Source of the DNA: Caldisericota bacterium
GTDB lineage: Bacteria; Caldisericota; JANLFM01
DNA length: 53,079 nt
Assembly (NCBI GenBank): GCA_024655865.1
Contig: JANLFM010000012.1
Location: 1 to 53,079, forward strand
Direction of reading: 5' to 3'
In this document: positions 34,974 to 43,763 of the stretch, in pieces
Layout: each line of letters opens with the position of its first letter
How positions within the stretch are numbered: the first letter of the stretch is position 1
Position numbers and translations under genes: made by a program
The notes under the pieces: model-generated
Told to the model about the DNA's origin: nothing
The model's input: only the letters and a program-made list of their open reading frames with translations
Databases searched by the model: none

Positions 34974-35523
34974 TTATTTTGCCAAACCGTCTTTCTCTTC
35001 TGGAGAACTCAGCGATGGCACGCTCCAGTTCGTCAAGGGAGAACTCGCTCCAGGAAAGGGGGGAGAAAAAGAGCTCGCTGTAAGCCATGGACCAGGTCAG
35101 ACTATCACTAAGCCTCCTGCTGCCGCCGGTGAAAATTATCAGATCCGGTTCCACCCAACCTAAGTTGCTCATGTATTCCTGAACGTCGTTTTCCGAAAAC
35201 TGGAAATCCGGATTTCCTTTGAGAAGATTGGCTAAAAATTCCTTTTCGCTGAACTGAAAACCAAGATTAACCAGAGGTAGTTCACTGGAGTGGGGAATAA
35301 CGCCTTTTTCCAGGATCCTGAATTTGTAAGGAAACGTGTCTAAAAAATTGGGAGGCAAGGTTTCCCGGCTCTCCTTGAAGAAAAAACTAACCTGATCAAA
35401 TCCATATTGTATAGCTGCCTGGGAAAGCTGGGCTACCTTTTCCAGGGTTTTCTCAACAGGAAGACCTCCCAGGGAGCGGTATTCTTTTCCCGTATCTTTC
35501 AGAATAAAGGCGAGGTGTTTCAT
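34966..35523 (-). CDS. Divergent UppS-like (cis-prenyltransferase) protein
   Basis: 185 residues, against about 240-250 for UppS. The C-terminal third is clearly UppS: PDLIIFTGG, RRLSDSLTWSMAYSELFF, and RRERRFG. The N-terminal active site is not: MDGNGRWA is replaced by LKDTGKEY, so the catalytic Asp is lost or shifted by one residue. FSTENW is replaced by FKESRET, and the diphosphate-binding Arg of IRTGGE is Phe. The locus (frr-x-uppS-cdsA) is the standard one. It may be inactive or a regulatory subunit; a true UppS should exist elsewhere. Confidence 0.8.
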   Translation of the reverse strand: MKHLAFILKDTGKEYRSLGGLPVEKTLEKVAQLSQAAIQYGFDQVSFFFKESRETLPPNFLDTFPYKFRILEKGVIPHSSELPLVNLGFQFSEKEFLANLLKGNPDFQFSENDVQEYMSNLGWVEPDLIIFTGGSRRLSDSLTWSMAYSELFFSPLSWSEFSLDELERAIAEFSRRERRFGKINE

Positions 35524-35531
35524 CTCCCGGC

Positions 35532-35798
35532 TTATCTACCGTAGATCAAAAAGAAAGCATCCTGGGAGCGCGGGGCTCTTTGTTCTGAGAGGTAGTTATC
35601 GTAGCTTAAAAAGACCTGCAAGTGCCTACCGTCCTCTTGACGCAATAACACCAGCCTCGGCTTTCCAGCTGGTTCTGCATCGGCCGGGGGTCTGAGGTAT
35701 ATGACCTCGATTTCAAAGCCACGTTCTTTTAAGCCTGCTTCGAATTTTTCCCATAATTCCCCGCAATAAAAGGGAAATTCGGGAAGGAAATTACTCAT
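35532..35798 (-). CDS. Small protein of unknown function between frr and the uppS-like gene
   Basis: 88 residues, not recognised. The start ATG 35798 overlaps the frr stop (TGATG) and has GGAGG at short spacing; a TTG one codon earlier is possible. It is a soluble alpha/beta-looking sequence (IEVIYLRPP, PRLVLLRQEDGRHLQVFLSYDNY) with no membrane segment. Tight coupling on the 5' side indicates that it is a real gene. It might work with the degenerate UppS homologue that follows by 8 bases. Confidence 0.7.
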   Translation of the reverse strand: MSNFLPEFPFYCGELWEKFEAGLKERGFEIEVIYLRPPADAEPAGKPRLVLLRQEDGRHLQVFLSYDNYLSEQRAPRSQDAFFLIYGR

Positions 35799-36355
35799 CA
35801 AACCTCCATAATGGAACTTTCTTTCTTTTCTAAGGCCTTATCCACTAGGTCGATATATTTGTCAAGAAGCTTTTGCACCTTCTCCAGATAACGGTCACGG
35901 TCGTCTTCGGAAATCTTTCCAAGTTCCTTAAGCTCTTTGATGGCCTCGTTGGCGTCACGGCGATGGTTACGAAGCTCAACTTTACAATCCTCTGCCATTT
36001 TTTTGGCAGCCTTAATCAATTCCTTTCTTCTTTCCTCAGTTAGTGGAGGGAAAACCAGGCGGATGACCTGGCGATCAACCTGGGGTGTAACTCCTAGGTT
36101 AGCCTTTAAGATAGCTTTTTCTATTTCTTTGAGGGTCGACTGGTCCCATGGTTGAATGATTAAAACCCTGGGCTCGGGAGTGCTGATCGTTGCCAGCTGG
36201 TTAACCGGAAGAAGCGAACCGAAATAACTTACGGTAACCTTATCCAGAACCGCAGGGGTAACCTTGCCCGCTCGAATAGTTTTGAATTCTTCTTGCAGGA
36301 AGGTAAGCGCTTTGCTCATCCTTTCTTCTGTTTGCTTCAGGATTTCTTCGAGCAC
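35798..36355 (-). CDS. frr: Ribosome recycling factor
   Basis: 185 residues, full length. RAGKVTPAVLDKV, TISTPEPRVLIIQPWD and TEERRKEL are family signatures of the helical and hinge regions. It releases ribosomes after termination together with EF-G. The start is GTG with a GGAGGG site; pyrH ends 2 bases upstream. Confidence 0.98.
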   Translation of the reverse strand: MLEEILKQTEERMSKALTFLQEEFKTIRAGKVTPAVLDKVTVSYFGSLLPVNQLATISTPEPRVLIIQPWDQSTLKEIEKAILKANLGVTPQVDRQVIRLVFPPLTEERRKELIKAAKKMAEDCKVELRNHRRDANEAIKELKELGKISEDDRDRYLEKVQKLLDKYIDLVDKALEKKESSIMEV

Positions 36356-36357
36356 CT

Positions 36358-37071
36358 CTATCCCTCCTTCACCTCGGTTCCTATTTTCTCTCCTAAGATT
36401 AGTCTTTTTATATTTTCTGGCTCGTTAATGTTAAAAACTATAATAGGAATTTTGTTCTCCCTACAAAGGGCAACCGCTGTAGCATCCATGGCTTTTAGAT
36501 CCTTTGCCAGGTACTCAGTGTAGGTGAGGTTGCTGAAAAGTTGAGCATCCTTGTTCGTTTTGGGATCAGCGGTATATATTCCTTCAACCTTAGTTCCCCT
36601 GAGGAATACTTCTGCACCGATCTCAATTGCTCTGAGGGCAGCTGCAGTGTCAGAGGTAAAGAAAGGACTTCCCACTCCAGCAGCAAAAATTACCACCCTC
36701 CCCTTTTCTAGATGGCGAATGGCTTTGCGGCGGATATATGGCTCCGCAATTTTGTGCATATCGATAGCAGTTTGTACCCTGGTAGGAATGCCCATTTTCT
36801 CAAGCATTGCCTGTATCGCAAGGGCATTCATCACCGTAGCCAGCATCCCCATATAATCTGCTGTGGCGCGATCTATGCCGATCTTTTCTGCCATTTCCAC
36901 ACCCCGCCAGATGTTTCCCCCGCCAACAGCCACAGCTACCTCGCACCCCAAACTCCTGATTTCCTCAATTTGCTTGCATACTGTTTCCAGAAATTGGGGA
37001 TCAATCCCGTAATCCAATCTCCCTTGCAGAGCCTCCCCGGAGAGTTTGAGGAGGACCCTGCGGAACTTCAA
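36358..37071 (-). CDS. pyrH: UMP kinase
   Basis: 237 residues when started at TTG 37071 (MKFRRVLLKLSGEAL), which is the usual N-terminus and length; longer versions would overlap tsf. AVGGGNIWRG, GVGSPFFTSDTAAALRA and the late NIN motif fit hexameric bacterial UMP kinase, which makes UDP from UMP. The ribosome site GGAGAGG lies at the tsf 3' end. Confidence 0.97.
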   Translation of the reverse strand: MKFRRVLLKLSGEALQGRLDYGIDPQFLETVCKQIEEIRSLGCEVAVAVGGGNIWRGVEMAEKIGIDRATADYMGMLATVMNALAIQAMLEKMGIPTRVQTAIDMHKIAEPYIRRKAIRHLEKGRVVIFAAGVGSPFFTSDTAAALRAIEIGAEVFLRGTKVEGIYTADPKTNKDAQLFSNLTYTEYLAKDLKAMDATAVALCRENKIPIIVFNINEPENIKRLILGEKIGTEVKEG

Positions 37072-37072
37072 A

Positions 37073-37672
37073 TTAGATTTCCTCTCCGAGCTTGAAACGG
37101 ACAAATCTTCTGATTCGAACATTCTCCCCTACCTTGGCAATTAGCTCTTTCACCAGATCCCCTATGGTCTTTTGGGGATCTCTGACATAAACCATCTCCA
37201 TCAGACAGTTGGTTTTAAAGAAGCTTTCCAGTTTAGATTCCACAATTTTCTCAATTACCTTTTCCGGTTTGCCTTCTTGGAGTGCCTGCTTTCGGTAGAT
37301 CTCCTTCTCCTTTTCCACAACATCGTGAGGTACGTCCTCCCTTTGAACGTAAAGGGGCGCCTCAGCGGCTATCTGCAGGCAAAGTTCTCGAGCCAGGGCG
37401 CGGAACTCAGGAGTACGGGCAACGAAGTCTGTCTCGCAATTCAGCTCCACCATTACTCCAAGTTTGGAGTCGTGATGGATATATGCTTCGATCATGCCTT
37501 CCTTTGCCTCCCGGCCCATCTTCTTTAGCGCAGCCGCAAGCCCTTTTTCACGCAAAAGCTCAATTGCTTTGTTTAAATCACCCTCGGCTTCCCTCAAAGC
37601 ATTGCGACAATCGAGTATTCCGGCTCCAGTCTTCTCCCGAAGCTCTTTCACCATTTCGGAAGTTATTTCCAT
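37073..37672 (-). CDS. tsf: Elongation factor Ts, short form
   Basis: 199 residues. N-terminal UBA-like domain with LREKTGAGILDCRNAL, then NCETDFVAR. Like Thermus-type EF-Ts it is short, lacking the duplicated core subdomain of the 280-residue E. coli protein. It exchanges GDP on EF-Tu. It follows rpsB by 24 bases. Confidence 0.97.
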   Translation of the reverse strand: MEITSEMVKELREKTGAGILDCRNALREAEGDLNKAIELLREKGLAAALKKMGREAKEGMIEAYIHHDSKLGVMVELNCETDFVARTPEFRALARELCLQIAAEAPLYVQREDVPHDVVEKEKEIYRKQALQEGKPEKVIEKIVESKLESFFKTNCLMEMVYVRDPQKTIGDLVKELIAKVGENVRIRRFVRFKLGEEI

Positions 37673-37696
37673 ATTAAAGATACTCCTTTCTCAGGG

Positions 37697-38500
37697 TTAA
37701 AATTTTTCTTCTTCTAAGTCGATAGTGTCCAGGTACTTCTCTTCCTCCTCGATCATTTCCAGAACAGAAGCCAGAGTCTCCTCAGAGGCAGCCTCTGCTG
37801 CTTCCGTGGGGAATTGCACGCCTTCCCTTGCTTCAATGACGGCGTCGGCAATCTTGCTGGCAATGAGTTTGATTGCCCTGATGGCATCGTCGTTGCCGGG
37901 AATAGGGTAATCAATCTGATCAGGGTCGCAGTTCGTGTCTACAATGGCAATCACTGGAATCTCCAATTTATTGGCTTCAACGACTGCGTTTTGGTCCTTT
38001 CGGGTATCAGTTACAAATACGGCCCCTGGGAGATCAGTCATTCCGCGGATTCCGCCCAAGAAACGCATAAGCTTCGTCTTTTCGCGCATCAAAGATGAGA
38101 CCTCTTTTCTTGGGAGCTTATCCATTACACCATCGGCTTCCATTTTCTCGAGCTCCGCTAATCGATCCAGCCTGCGTTTGATAGTCTTGAAGTTAGTGAG
38201 CGTACCACCTAACCACCTTTCATTAACGTAAAACATGCCGCAGCGCTCGGCTTCGGTTTTTACGGCCTCTTGAGCCTGCTTCTTGGTACCCACAAAGAGA
38301 ATGGACTTTCCCTGAGAAATTACTTCTTTAACGAACGCATAAGCTTCGTCGAGTTTCTGAACGGTCAACTGCAAGTCTATGATGTAGATGCCGTTGCGCT
38401 CAGTAAAGATGAACTTTCGCATTTTGGGATTCCAGCGCCTTGTCTGATGCCCAAAATGTACGCCTGCTTCAAGCAGGCTTTTCATGCTGACTACTGCCAT
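37697..38500 (-). CDS. rpsB: 30S ribosomal protein S2
   Basis: 267 residues. [22 protein letters not shown] at the N-terminus reads as S2 and [19 protein letters not shown] and [10 protein letters not shown] follow in order. An acidic C-terminal tail ([17 protein letters not shown]) extends beyond the core. It is first in the rpsB-tsf-pyrH-frr group and has its own promoter and structured leader. Confidence 0.98.
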   Translation of the reverse strand: MAVVSMKSLLEAGVHFGHQTRRWNPKMRKFIFTERNGIYIIDLQLTVQKLDEAYAFVKEVISQGKSILFVGTKKQAQEAVKTEAERCGMFYVNERWLGGTLTNFKTIKRRLDRLAELEKMEADGVMDKLPRKEVSSLMREKTKLMRFLGGIRGMTDLPGAVFVTDTRKDQNAVVEANKLEIPVIAIVDTNCDPDQIDYPIPGNDDAIRAIKLIASKIADAVIEAREGVQFPTEAAEAASEETLASVLEMIEEEEKYLDTIDLEEEKF

Positions 38501-38527
38501 TTTTTACCTCCGTTTGGTTTGTTCCTC

Positions 38528-38586
38528 CACTTCCCTCGACTTGGGACGAGACCTTGGATGGCCACCACGTCTCCAATCAGGAAGTG
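38528..38586 (-). ncRNA. Candidate structured leader of rpsB
   Basis: Between promoter and rpsB, an outer stem CACTTCC/GGAAGTG (38586-38580 with 38534-38528) encloses an inner stem GAGAC/GTCTC (38573-38569 with 38552-38548). Ribosomal protein leaders of this type often bind their own product to repress translation. I do not recognise a described family. Confidence 0.45.
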
Positions 38587-38600
38587 TGCGTAATCGCTTT

Positions 38601-38629
38601 AGTATAATAAGGATTTTAAATTCAAGCAA
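38601..38629 (-). promoter_or_regulatory. rpsB promoter
   Basis: On the minus strand TTGCTT (38629-38624), a 17-base spacer, and TATACT (38606-38601). Transcription would start near 38594, giving a leader of about 95 bases, in contrast to the very short leaders of other promoters in this window. Confidence 0.65.
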
Positions 38630-38641
38630 GGCCTGGGTTAT

Positions 38642-39706
38642 TTAACATTTGACGAAGTAGTTTCCTGGAAGCGAACGGATGAGGCCTTTTACTTCAAGAA
38701 CAGCAAGTGCAGCAAGAACGGAGCTCGTTTCCAAATTTAACTTCTGGAGAAGGTCTTCGAGGAGAATAGGCTCCAAAGTTAAAGCTTCCAGGACTTTTCT
38801 TTCCTCAGAAGTCAAATCAGGATCGGTCAATTTTTTCGGAAAAAGTTGAAGGTGAAAGTCCTCTAAGATATCCTGGGCACTTTCTACAAGCTTTGCTCCC
38901 TCCTTGATCAGCCGATGGCAACCCTTGCTTGAGGGAGAAAGAATTGAACCCGGGACAGCATAAACCTCGACCCCCATATCCAGGGCAAAATCACAGGTGA
39001 TCAGGGCCCCGGATTCTTCCCCTGCTTCAACAACCACCACTCCCTCGGAAATGGCGGCAATAATTCGATTTCTTGCGGGAAAGTGCCACTGCTTTGGGGA
39101 AGTATCGGGGGGATATTCCGAAATCAAGAATCCCGTAGCAAGGATCCTCTCAGCAAGGCCTTTATTCTCGGGCGGATAAATATGCTGAAAGCCGGAACCC
39201 AGGACGGCTATCGTTTTTCCTCTTGCGTCCAGGGCAGCCTGGTGAGCAACGCTGTCCAGACCCCTTGCCAGACCGGAGACAATAATAAGACCAGCCTCAG
39301 CGAGCTCTTTGGCGATTCTATAAGCCACTTCCCTCCCATAATTGGTAGGGTTGCGCGTGCCCACTACTGCAACTGCTTGCTCTGAGAAGTTCACCTCTCC
39401 CCACAAATAAAGGACTACTGGAGCGTCGGTTAACCTGCTCAGCTTTTCGGGGTAAGAGTGCGACCACTTTCCCAGGACCTGAACTCCATTTTTCTCGCAC
39501 CAGGCGGCAATCTTATCCACTTGAGCCCAATCCAAGTTTTTGATATGTGCCAGAATTTCCTCGCTCAAAGGTTGGTTTAGCCAGGCTTTTCTCGTGAAAA
39601 ACTCCTCTGGAGTGAAATCTTTAACCAAGGCATTCAGGCTTTTAGGAGCAATATAAGGGGAAAGCAAACTGATAGCTATAAGATAACGATCAGGAACTAT
39701 ACCCAT
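38642..39706 (-). CDS. dprA: DNA processing protein DprA
   Basis: 354 residues. The Rossmann-like core has VVGTRNPTNYGREVA, VSGLARGLDSVAHQAAL and FPARNRIIAAIS. The C-terminal winged-helix region (about 290-350) is present. DprA loads RecA on incoming single-stranded DNA during transformation. It is the last gene of the long block and overlaps comM by 10 bases. Confidence 0.96.
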   Translation of the reverse strand: MGIVPDRYLIAISLLSPYIAPKSLNALVKDFTPEEFFTRKAWLNQPLSEEILAHIKNLDWAQVDKIAAWCEKNGVQVLGKWSHSYPEKLSRLTDAPVVLYLWGEVNFSEQAVAVVGTRNPTNYGREVAYRIAKELAEAGLIIVSGLARGLDSVAHQAALDARGKTIAVLGSGFQHIYPPENKGLAERILATGFLISEYPPDTSPKQWHFPARNRIIAAISEGVVVVEAGEESGALITCDFALDMGVEVYAVPGSILSPSSKGCHRLIKEGAKLVESAQDILEDFHLQLFPKKLTDPDLTSEERKVLEALTLEPILLEDLLQKLNLETSSVLAALAVLEVKGLIRSLPGNYFVKC

Positions 39707-41217
39707 TCCTCATTTCCCCGGTATTGAAGAGCCTCGGCAAGGTGGGGCAATTTGATAGTCTCAGAGCCTTCTATGTCAGCGATAGTGCGGGCAAGCTTTA
39801 ATGTGCGATCATAGGAGCGGGCGGTTAAATTTAGCCTTTCCACGGCCTGTCTCAGGAATTGCCTTTCCTGAGTTCCTAAAAAGCAGAACCTTTTTAAAAG
39901 CCTGCTTGAGAGCTGAGAATTGGTTCTGATTCCTAAAGGCTTATATCTCTCAAGCTGAATGATCCGTGCTCGTTCCACCCTCTTCTTCATCTCTGCGGAT
40001 TGCTCCTTTATTTCGGTAGAGGTCAGCTCTTCTGCAGAGAGGGGAGGAACTACAATATGAATGTCGAAGCGGTCCCAGATAGGACCGGAAACCTTATTCC
40101 AGTAACGGCGAATTTCCCCGGAGCTGCAGCGACACGCCTTGTTGGGGTCCAACCTATAGCCACAGGGACAGGGATTCATAGCAGCTACAAGCATAAAATT
40201 GGCGGGGAAGACAACCGTTCCGTGAACTCTGGTAATAGAAACGTTTCCCTCCTCCAGCGGTTGTCTTAAGGCCTCGAGAGCATCCCTTCTGAACTCTGGG
40301 AATTCATCCAGGAAAAGCACGCCATTGTGAGCCAGGGAAACTTCGCCAGGAGTTGGATTAGTGCCGCCTCCTACGAGACCGGCGTAGGAAATGCTGTGGT
40401 GTGGAGAACGGAAAGGGCGCGCAAAAATCAGCTTCGTTTCCCCTAATAGCCCGCTTACAGAGTAAATTTCAGTAACCTCAAGCATTTCCTCAAGGGTCAT
40501 ATCTGGCATTACCGTGACTATGCGCTTGGCAAGCATTGTTTTCCCTGCACCCGGACTCCCGATCATCAGGATATGATGTCCTCCTGCGACTGCTACTTCC
40601 AGAGCTCTTTTGGCCATTTCCTGACCTTTGATCTCGCCGAAATCAAGGTTCGTAGGGAAAGCGCAGGCCGAACGTAGGGATGCCGGGCTTGCCGGTTCTA
40701 CCACCAGGTCGCCATTTAAAAAAGAAACCACCTGGGTGAGGCTATCCAGACCATAGACTGATACTCCTTCAATTAAGGTGGCCTCGGACGCCGATTCCTT
40801 AGGAACAACGAATTCCTGATATCCCAGCCTTTTGGCCCGTCTTACAATTGGTAAAACGCCTTTAACCGCCTTCAATTCCCCTGAGAGGGAAAGCTCCCCT
40901 ACGAATACTTTATCTTCGAAAGCCAGGGACTTGATTTGTCCCGAGGCCGCGAGGAGGCCGATAGCTATGGGAAGGTCATATTGTGGGCCCTCCTTTCGTA
41001 AGTCTCCTGGGGCCAGGTTCACCGTTATCCGGGACAAAGGGAAGGAAAACCCGGAATTTTTGATTGCCGATCTTACTCTCTCCCTTGATTCCTGAACCGC
41101 GGTGTCTGGCAGGCCAACAATGGAAAAAGAAGGCAACCCTGAACTAATATCCACTTCTACCTGAGCGGGTATAGCGTTCAGTCCATCAAGAGCAAAACTC
41201 AAAATCCTGCTGGGCAT
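39697..41217 (-). CDS. comM: ComM/YifB Mg-chelatase-like AAA protein
   Basis: 506 residues from ATG 41217 (MPSRILSFAL), which has GGAGG upstream and follows the yraN stop directly; a longer start overlaps yraN. N-terminal ChlI domain, Walker A GSPGAGKTMLA, Walker B GVLFLDEFPE, and a zinc-binding CPCGYRLDPNKACRCS. ComM is a hexameric helicase for branch migration in natural transformation, consistent with dprA next door. Confidence 0.95.
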   Translation of the reverse strand: MPSRILSFALDGLNAIPAQVEVDISSGLPSFSIVGLPDTAVQESRERVRSAIKNSGFSFPLSRITVNLAPGDLRKEGPQYDLPIAIGLLAASGQIKSLAFEDKVFVGELSLSGELKAVKGVLPIVRRAKRLGYQEFVVPKESASEATLIEGVSVYGLDSLTQVVSFLNGDLVVEPASPASLRSACAFPTNLDFGEIKGQEMAKRALEVAVAGGHHILMIGSPGAGKTMLAKRIVTVMPDMTLEEMLEVTEIYSVSGLLGETKLIFARPFRSPHHSISYAGLVGGGTNPTPGEVSLAHNGVLFLDEFPEFRRDALEALRQPLEEGNVSITRVHGTVVFPANFMLVAAMNPCPCGYRLDPNKACRCSSGEIRRYWNKVSGPIWDRFDIHIVVPPLSAEELTSTEIKEQSAEMKKRVERARIIQLERYKPLGIRTNSQLSSRLLKRFCFLGTQERQFLRQAVERLNLTARSYDRTLKLARTIADIEGSETIKLPHLAEALQYRGNEEWV

Positions 41218-41218
41218 C

Positions 41219-41584
41219 TCAGTTTTCCTCCAGAAAATTTTCCAGGTGCTCAATTTCTTTTACCCTTCCTCGCTCATCCCAGACAATGGTGACGAGGTCG
41301 AAGCGAAAGGGTTTCCCTAAAATTCCCTTCTTTGCCAGATAAAGATAACCGGCTCGGAGAAGCCTTTCTTTTTTAAAGGGAGTGATGCTCTCCAGGGGGT
41401 GTCCCCGAACCAGGGATCTTCTGCTTTTTACTTCCACGAAAACGATTATGCCTTTTCTTTCACACACTAAATCGATCTCCCCCCCTCTTTCTCGGAAATT
41501 TCTCTCCAGAATGCGAAATCCCTTTTTAAAAAGGTACTTCTCTGCCGATTTTTCCCCCTGGGGTCCTAATTTAAAGCTCTCCAT
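41219..41584 (-). CDS. yraN: YraN family endonuclease-like protein
   Basis: 121 residues with the UPF0102 restriction-endonuclease-like fold. GEIDLVCERKGIIVFVEVKSR contains the Asp and ExK residues of the family. The biological role is uncertain. It overlaps rnhB by 14 bases, the usual neighbour. Confidence 0.93.
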   Translation of the reverse strand: MESFKLGPQGEKSAEKYLFKKGFRILERNFRERGGEIDLVCERKGIIVFVEVKSRRSLVRGHPLESITPFKKERLLRAGYLYLAKKGILGKPFRFDLVTIVWDERGRVKEIEHLENFLEEN

Positions 41585-42239
41585 CTTCCAGAAAGATTTT
41601 CAGGCATTGATAATTTGTCCTGTGTTCCGTAGTCAGGCCGATTCTTCTTAAAACTTGATAATGCTCGCTTGTGGCGTAACCTTTATGCCGGCAAAAACCG
41701 TACTCGGGGAAAAGACGGTCAAGCGCCAACATCAAGACATCCCTGTAAACTTTAGCCAGTATGGATGCGGAGGCAATGACCCCGCTTAAGGAATCCCCCT
41801 TGATGATGGATATTTGCGGAGCGCGCTTGTATCCAGGAAGCGTCCACTTACCATCGATAAGTACTACACCGGGGGTCAAGGAGAGGTTCAGAAGAGCTCT
41901 CTTCATAGCCAGTAAATTGGCCTGGTGCATAGTAAGGTGTTGCATTTCCGCCACTGAGACTAATCCGAAGCCAAAATGTGAGCTGGAGGAGATTATTCTG
42001 AAGAAAAGGCGTTTTCTTTCCTTCTCCTGTAGGACCTTGGAGTCGGCCACTGGAAGAACCTCATGGGGAGGGGAGAACCAGTGGACTGCGCAGGCTACTA
42101 ATGGACCTGCCAGGGGCCCACGGCCCGCTTCATCAATTCCGCAGACGCTTTTAAATTTTTTAAAATAAGGCTTATCGAAATTCCAGAGATTACCAGAGTC
42201 TAAAAGTTCCACTTGAAGTGACTGAAAGGCCAAAAACAA
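41571..42239 (-). CDS. rnhB: Ribonuclease HII
   Basis: 222 residues. CGIDEAGRGPLAGP carries the first two metal ligands; ADSKVL, ASILAKVYRD and the late YGFCRHKGYAT complete the site. It removes ribonucleotides from DNA. The ATG at 42239 overlaps lepB by 40 bases; a GTG at 42212 would overlap by only 13 and is also possible. Confidence 0.96.
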   Translation of the reverse strand: MFLAFQSLQVELLDSGNLWNFDKPYFKKFKSVCGIDEAGRGPLAGPLVACAVHWFSPPHEVLPVADSKVLQEKERKRLFFRIISSSSHFGFGLVSVAEMQHLTMHQANLLAMKRALLNLSLTPGVVLIDGKWTLPGYKRAPQISIIKGDSLSGVIASASILAKVYRDVLMLALDRLFPEYGFCRHKGYATSEHYQVLRRIGLTTEHRTNYQCLKIFLEDGEL

Positions 42240-42799
42240 AGAAAGGTTTTTCCCTCTAAGGAAGCGATGGAAACTGGTCCAAAGTATCGAGAATCGGAAC
42301 TGTTCATTCGGTTGTCTCCCATCACGAAGACGGTGCCTTCTGGAACCACGAGATGATTGAATTTCCCGCCTGACGTCTCTCCTAAAGCGTAGGGCTCTTC
42401 AAGTTCCGACCCGTTTACAAAAACCTTGCCATCTTTGATGTCCACTGTTTCCCCGGGAAGGCCAATTACCCTCTTTATATAGGGTTTTTGCACCTGTCCT
42501 CCAGGAGGCATAAAGACAACGATATCCCCCCTTTGAGGTGTTCCCAATTTGTAGGCTAATTTATTTACCAGGATAAAATCCCCTTCCTCAAGGGTGGGAT
42601 GCATGGAGCTGAGGTGGACTTGGAATGGCTGTACGACGAAGGTTCTCAATAATAAAGCCAAAATCAAAGCAATGAGAATGGTTTCGATCCATTCCCATAC
42701 TGCAGATTTTGGCTTCTTTCCCTTCTCCTGGAGAACCTCTTCTAGCGGCTCTGGCTGGCCTACGGCGTTCTCAATTTCAGGAGAGTTTCCTTTCTCCAC
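42200..42799 (-). CDS. lepB: Signal peptidase I
   Basis: 199 residues. One N-terminal membrane helix (about 37-58), nucleophile Ser in LSSMHPTL, catalytic Lys in [11 protein letters not shown], and [11 protein letters not shown]. It cleaves signal peptides outside the membrane. The GTG start overlaps the rplS 3' end by 23 bases, and an AAGG site is just upstream. Confidence 0.96.
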   Translation of the reverse strand: MEKGNSPEIENAVGQPEPLEEVLQEKGKKPKSAVWEWIETILIALILALLLRTFVVQPFQVHLSSMHPTLEEGDFILVNKLAYKLGTPQRGDIVVFMPPGGQVQKPYIKRVIGLPGETVDIKDGKVFVNGSELEEPYALGETSGGKFNHLVVPEGTVFVMGDNRMNSSDSRYFGPVSIASLEGKTFLCFWPFSHFKWNF

Positions 42800-43121
42800 T
42801 GACCTTACGCTCTTTTCCTACCTTTTCCCTTAAATAGTAGAGTTTAGCGCGCATGGTTTTGGCTTTGCGCACCACCTCGATCTTCTCGATAGCTGGAGAA
42901 TTGATGAAAAAAACCTTCTCTACTCCCACACCGTGGGAAATTTTGCGCACCGTAAAAGTCTCTAAACGACTGGGGCCCTTGCGAGCGATGACAATCCCCT
43001 CGAAGGCTTGAATTCGTTCCTTGCCTCCTTCGACGATCTTCACGTGCACGCGCACCGTGTCACCGATTTTGAAGTCAGCGAGATCCTCTCTTTTATTGCC
43101 ACCCAATTGGGCTAAATTCAT
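42777..43121 (-). CDS. rplS: 50S ribosomal protein L19
   Basis: 114 residues. [25 protein letters not shown] and [16 protein letters not shown] are typical of L19, which bridges the two subunits. An AAAGGAG site precedes the ATG. An 81-base gap before it holds a possible internal promoter. Confidence 0.98.
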   Translation of the reverse strand: MNLAQLGGNKREDLADFKIGDTVRVHVKIVEGGKERIQAFEGIVIARKGPSRLETFTVRKISHGVGVEKVFFINSPAIEKIEVVRKAKTMRAKLYYLREKVGKERKVSGERKLS

Positions 43122-43159
43122 TCTTCTATACTCCTTTCACTTTACATCTCAAGGTTTTA

Positions 43160-43188
43160 ATGCTATCAGTTTTGTCATTCATCTTCAA
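43160..43188 (-). promoter_or_regulatory. Possible internal promoter before rplS
   Basis: On the minus strand TTGAAG (43188-43183), a 17-base spacer, and TAGCAT (43165-43160). It sits in the largest gap inside the long block, but both boxes are imperfect. Confidence 0.35.
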
Positions 43189-43202
43189 GTATTTGCTGCC
43201 TT

Positions 43203-43763
43203 TTATCTCAATTTGAATATGCGGTCAAGGATGATGCTCGCGGCGGTGCGGACAGAAAGGTGGTTATAATCAGAAGTATGAGCGATGGGCTCCAAAAAGT
43301 AGTCCCCACGCTCGATTTCCTCCTTTACTATTCCCCATCCTGTGCCCAGAACCAGAAGACCTGGCCTTTTTGATGTTCTAATTTTCCGCCTGAGCTGGGA
43401 GGGAGAAATGAAATCTCGCAGAGGACGAGCATCCGTGTATACCGTGTATGGCGGGCGACCGAACTTGTCTTTTAAATCATCCTTGACCTCTTGAAGGGTG
43501 CCTGCCACTTTGACTATCTTTAACGCCTCAGCGCGATCAGGGTTTATCTGTGCTCCTTTCCCTGAAGTCCAGTATTTGATTATCCTCAATGCTATCTCCC
43601 TCTGGCTTTCAAACGGGTGGACGACGTAGTAGCCTGAGAGGTTATAGGTTCGCGCTAGGCGAGCGATGTCATGAATATCAAAATTGGTAATGTTTGTGCA
43701 GGAAACTCTACCGGTTCTATTGTATATGGGAAAATGGATAAGGGCGATTGCTAACTTGATCAT
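43203..43763 (-). CDS. SPOUT-type RNA methyltransferase (COG4752)
   Basis: 186 residues. LAIALIHFPIYNRTG at the start and LLVLGTGWGIV plus the knot region LEPIAHTSDYNHLSVRTA match the Methyltrans_RNA (PF09936) family, found beside trmD in Thermotoga and others. It binds SAM in a trefoil knot; the RNA target is unknown. It overlaps trmD (ATGA). Confidence 0.9.
   Translation of the reverse strand: MIKLAIALIHFPIYNRTGRVSCTNITNFDIHDIARLARTYNLSGYYVVHPFESQREIALRIIKYWTSGKGAQINPDRAEALKIVKVAGTLQEVKDDLKDKFGRPPYTVYTDARPLRDFISPSQLRRKIRTSKRPGLLVLGTGWGIVKEEIERGDYFLEPIAHTSDYNHLSVRTAASIILDRIFKLR

Noticed and set aside
37072-37122. Longer pyrH start overlapping tsf
   Set aside because: The TTG at 37071 gives the normal N-terminus and length, and has a ribosome site; the extension is low-complexity and reads through tsf.
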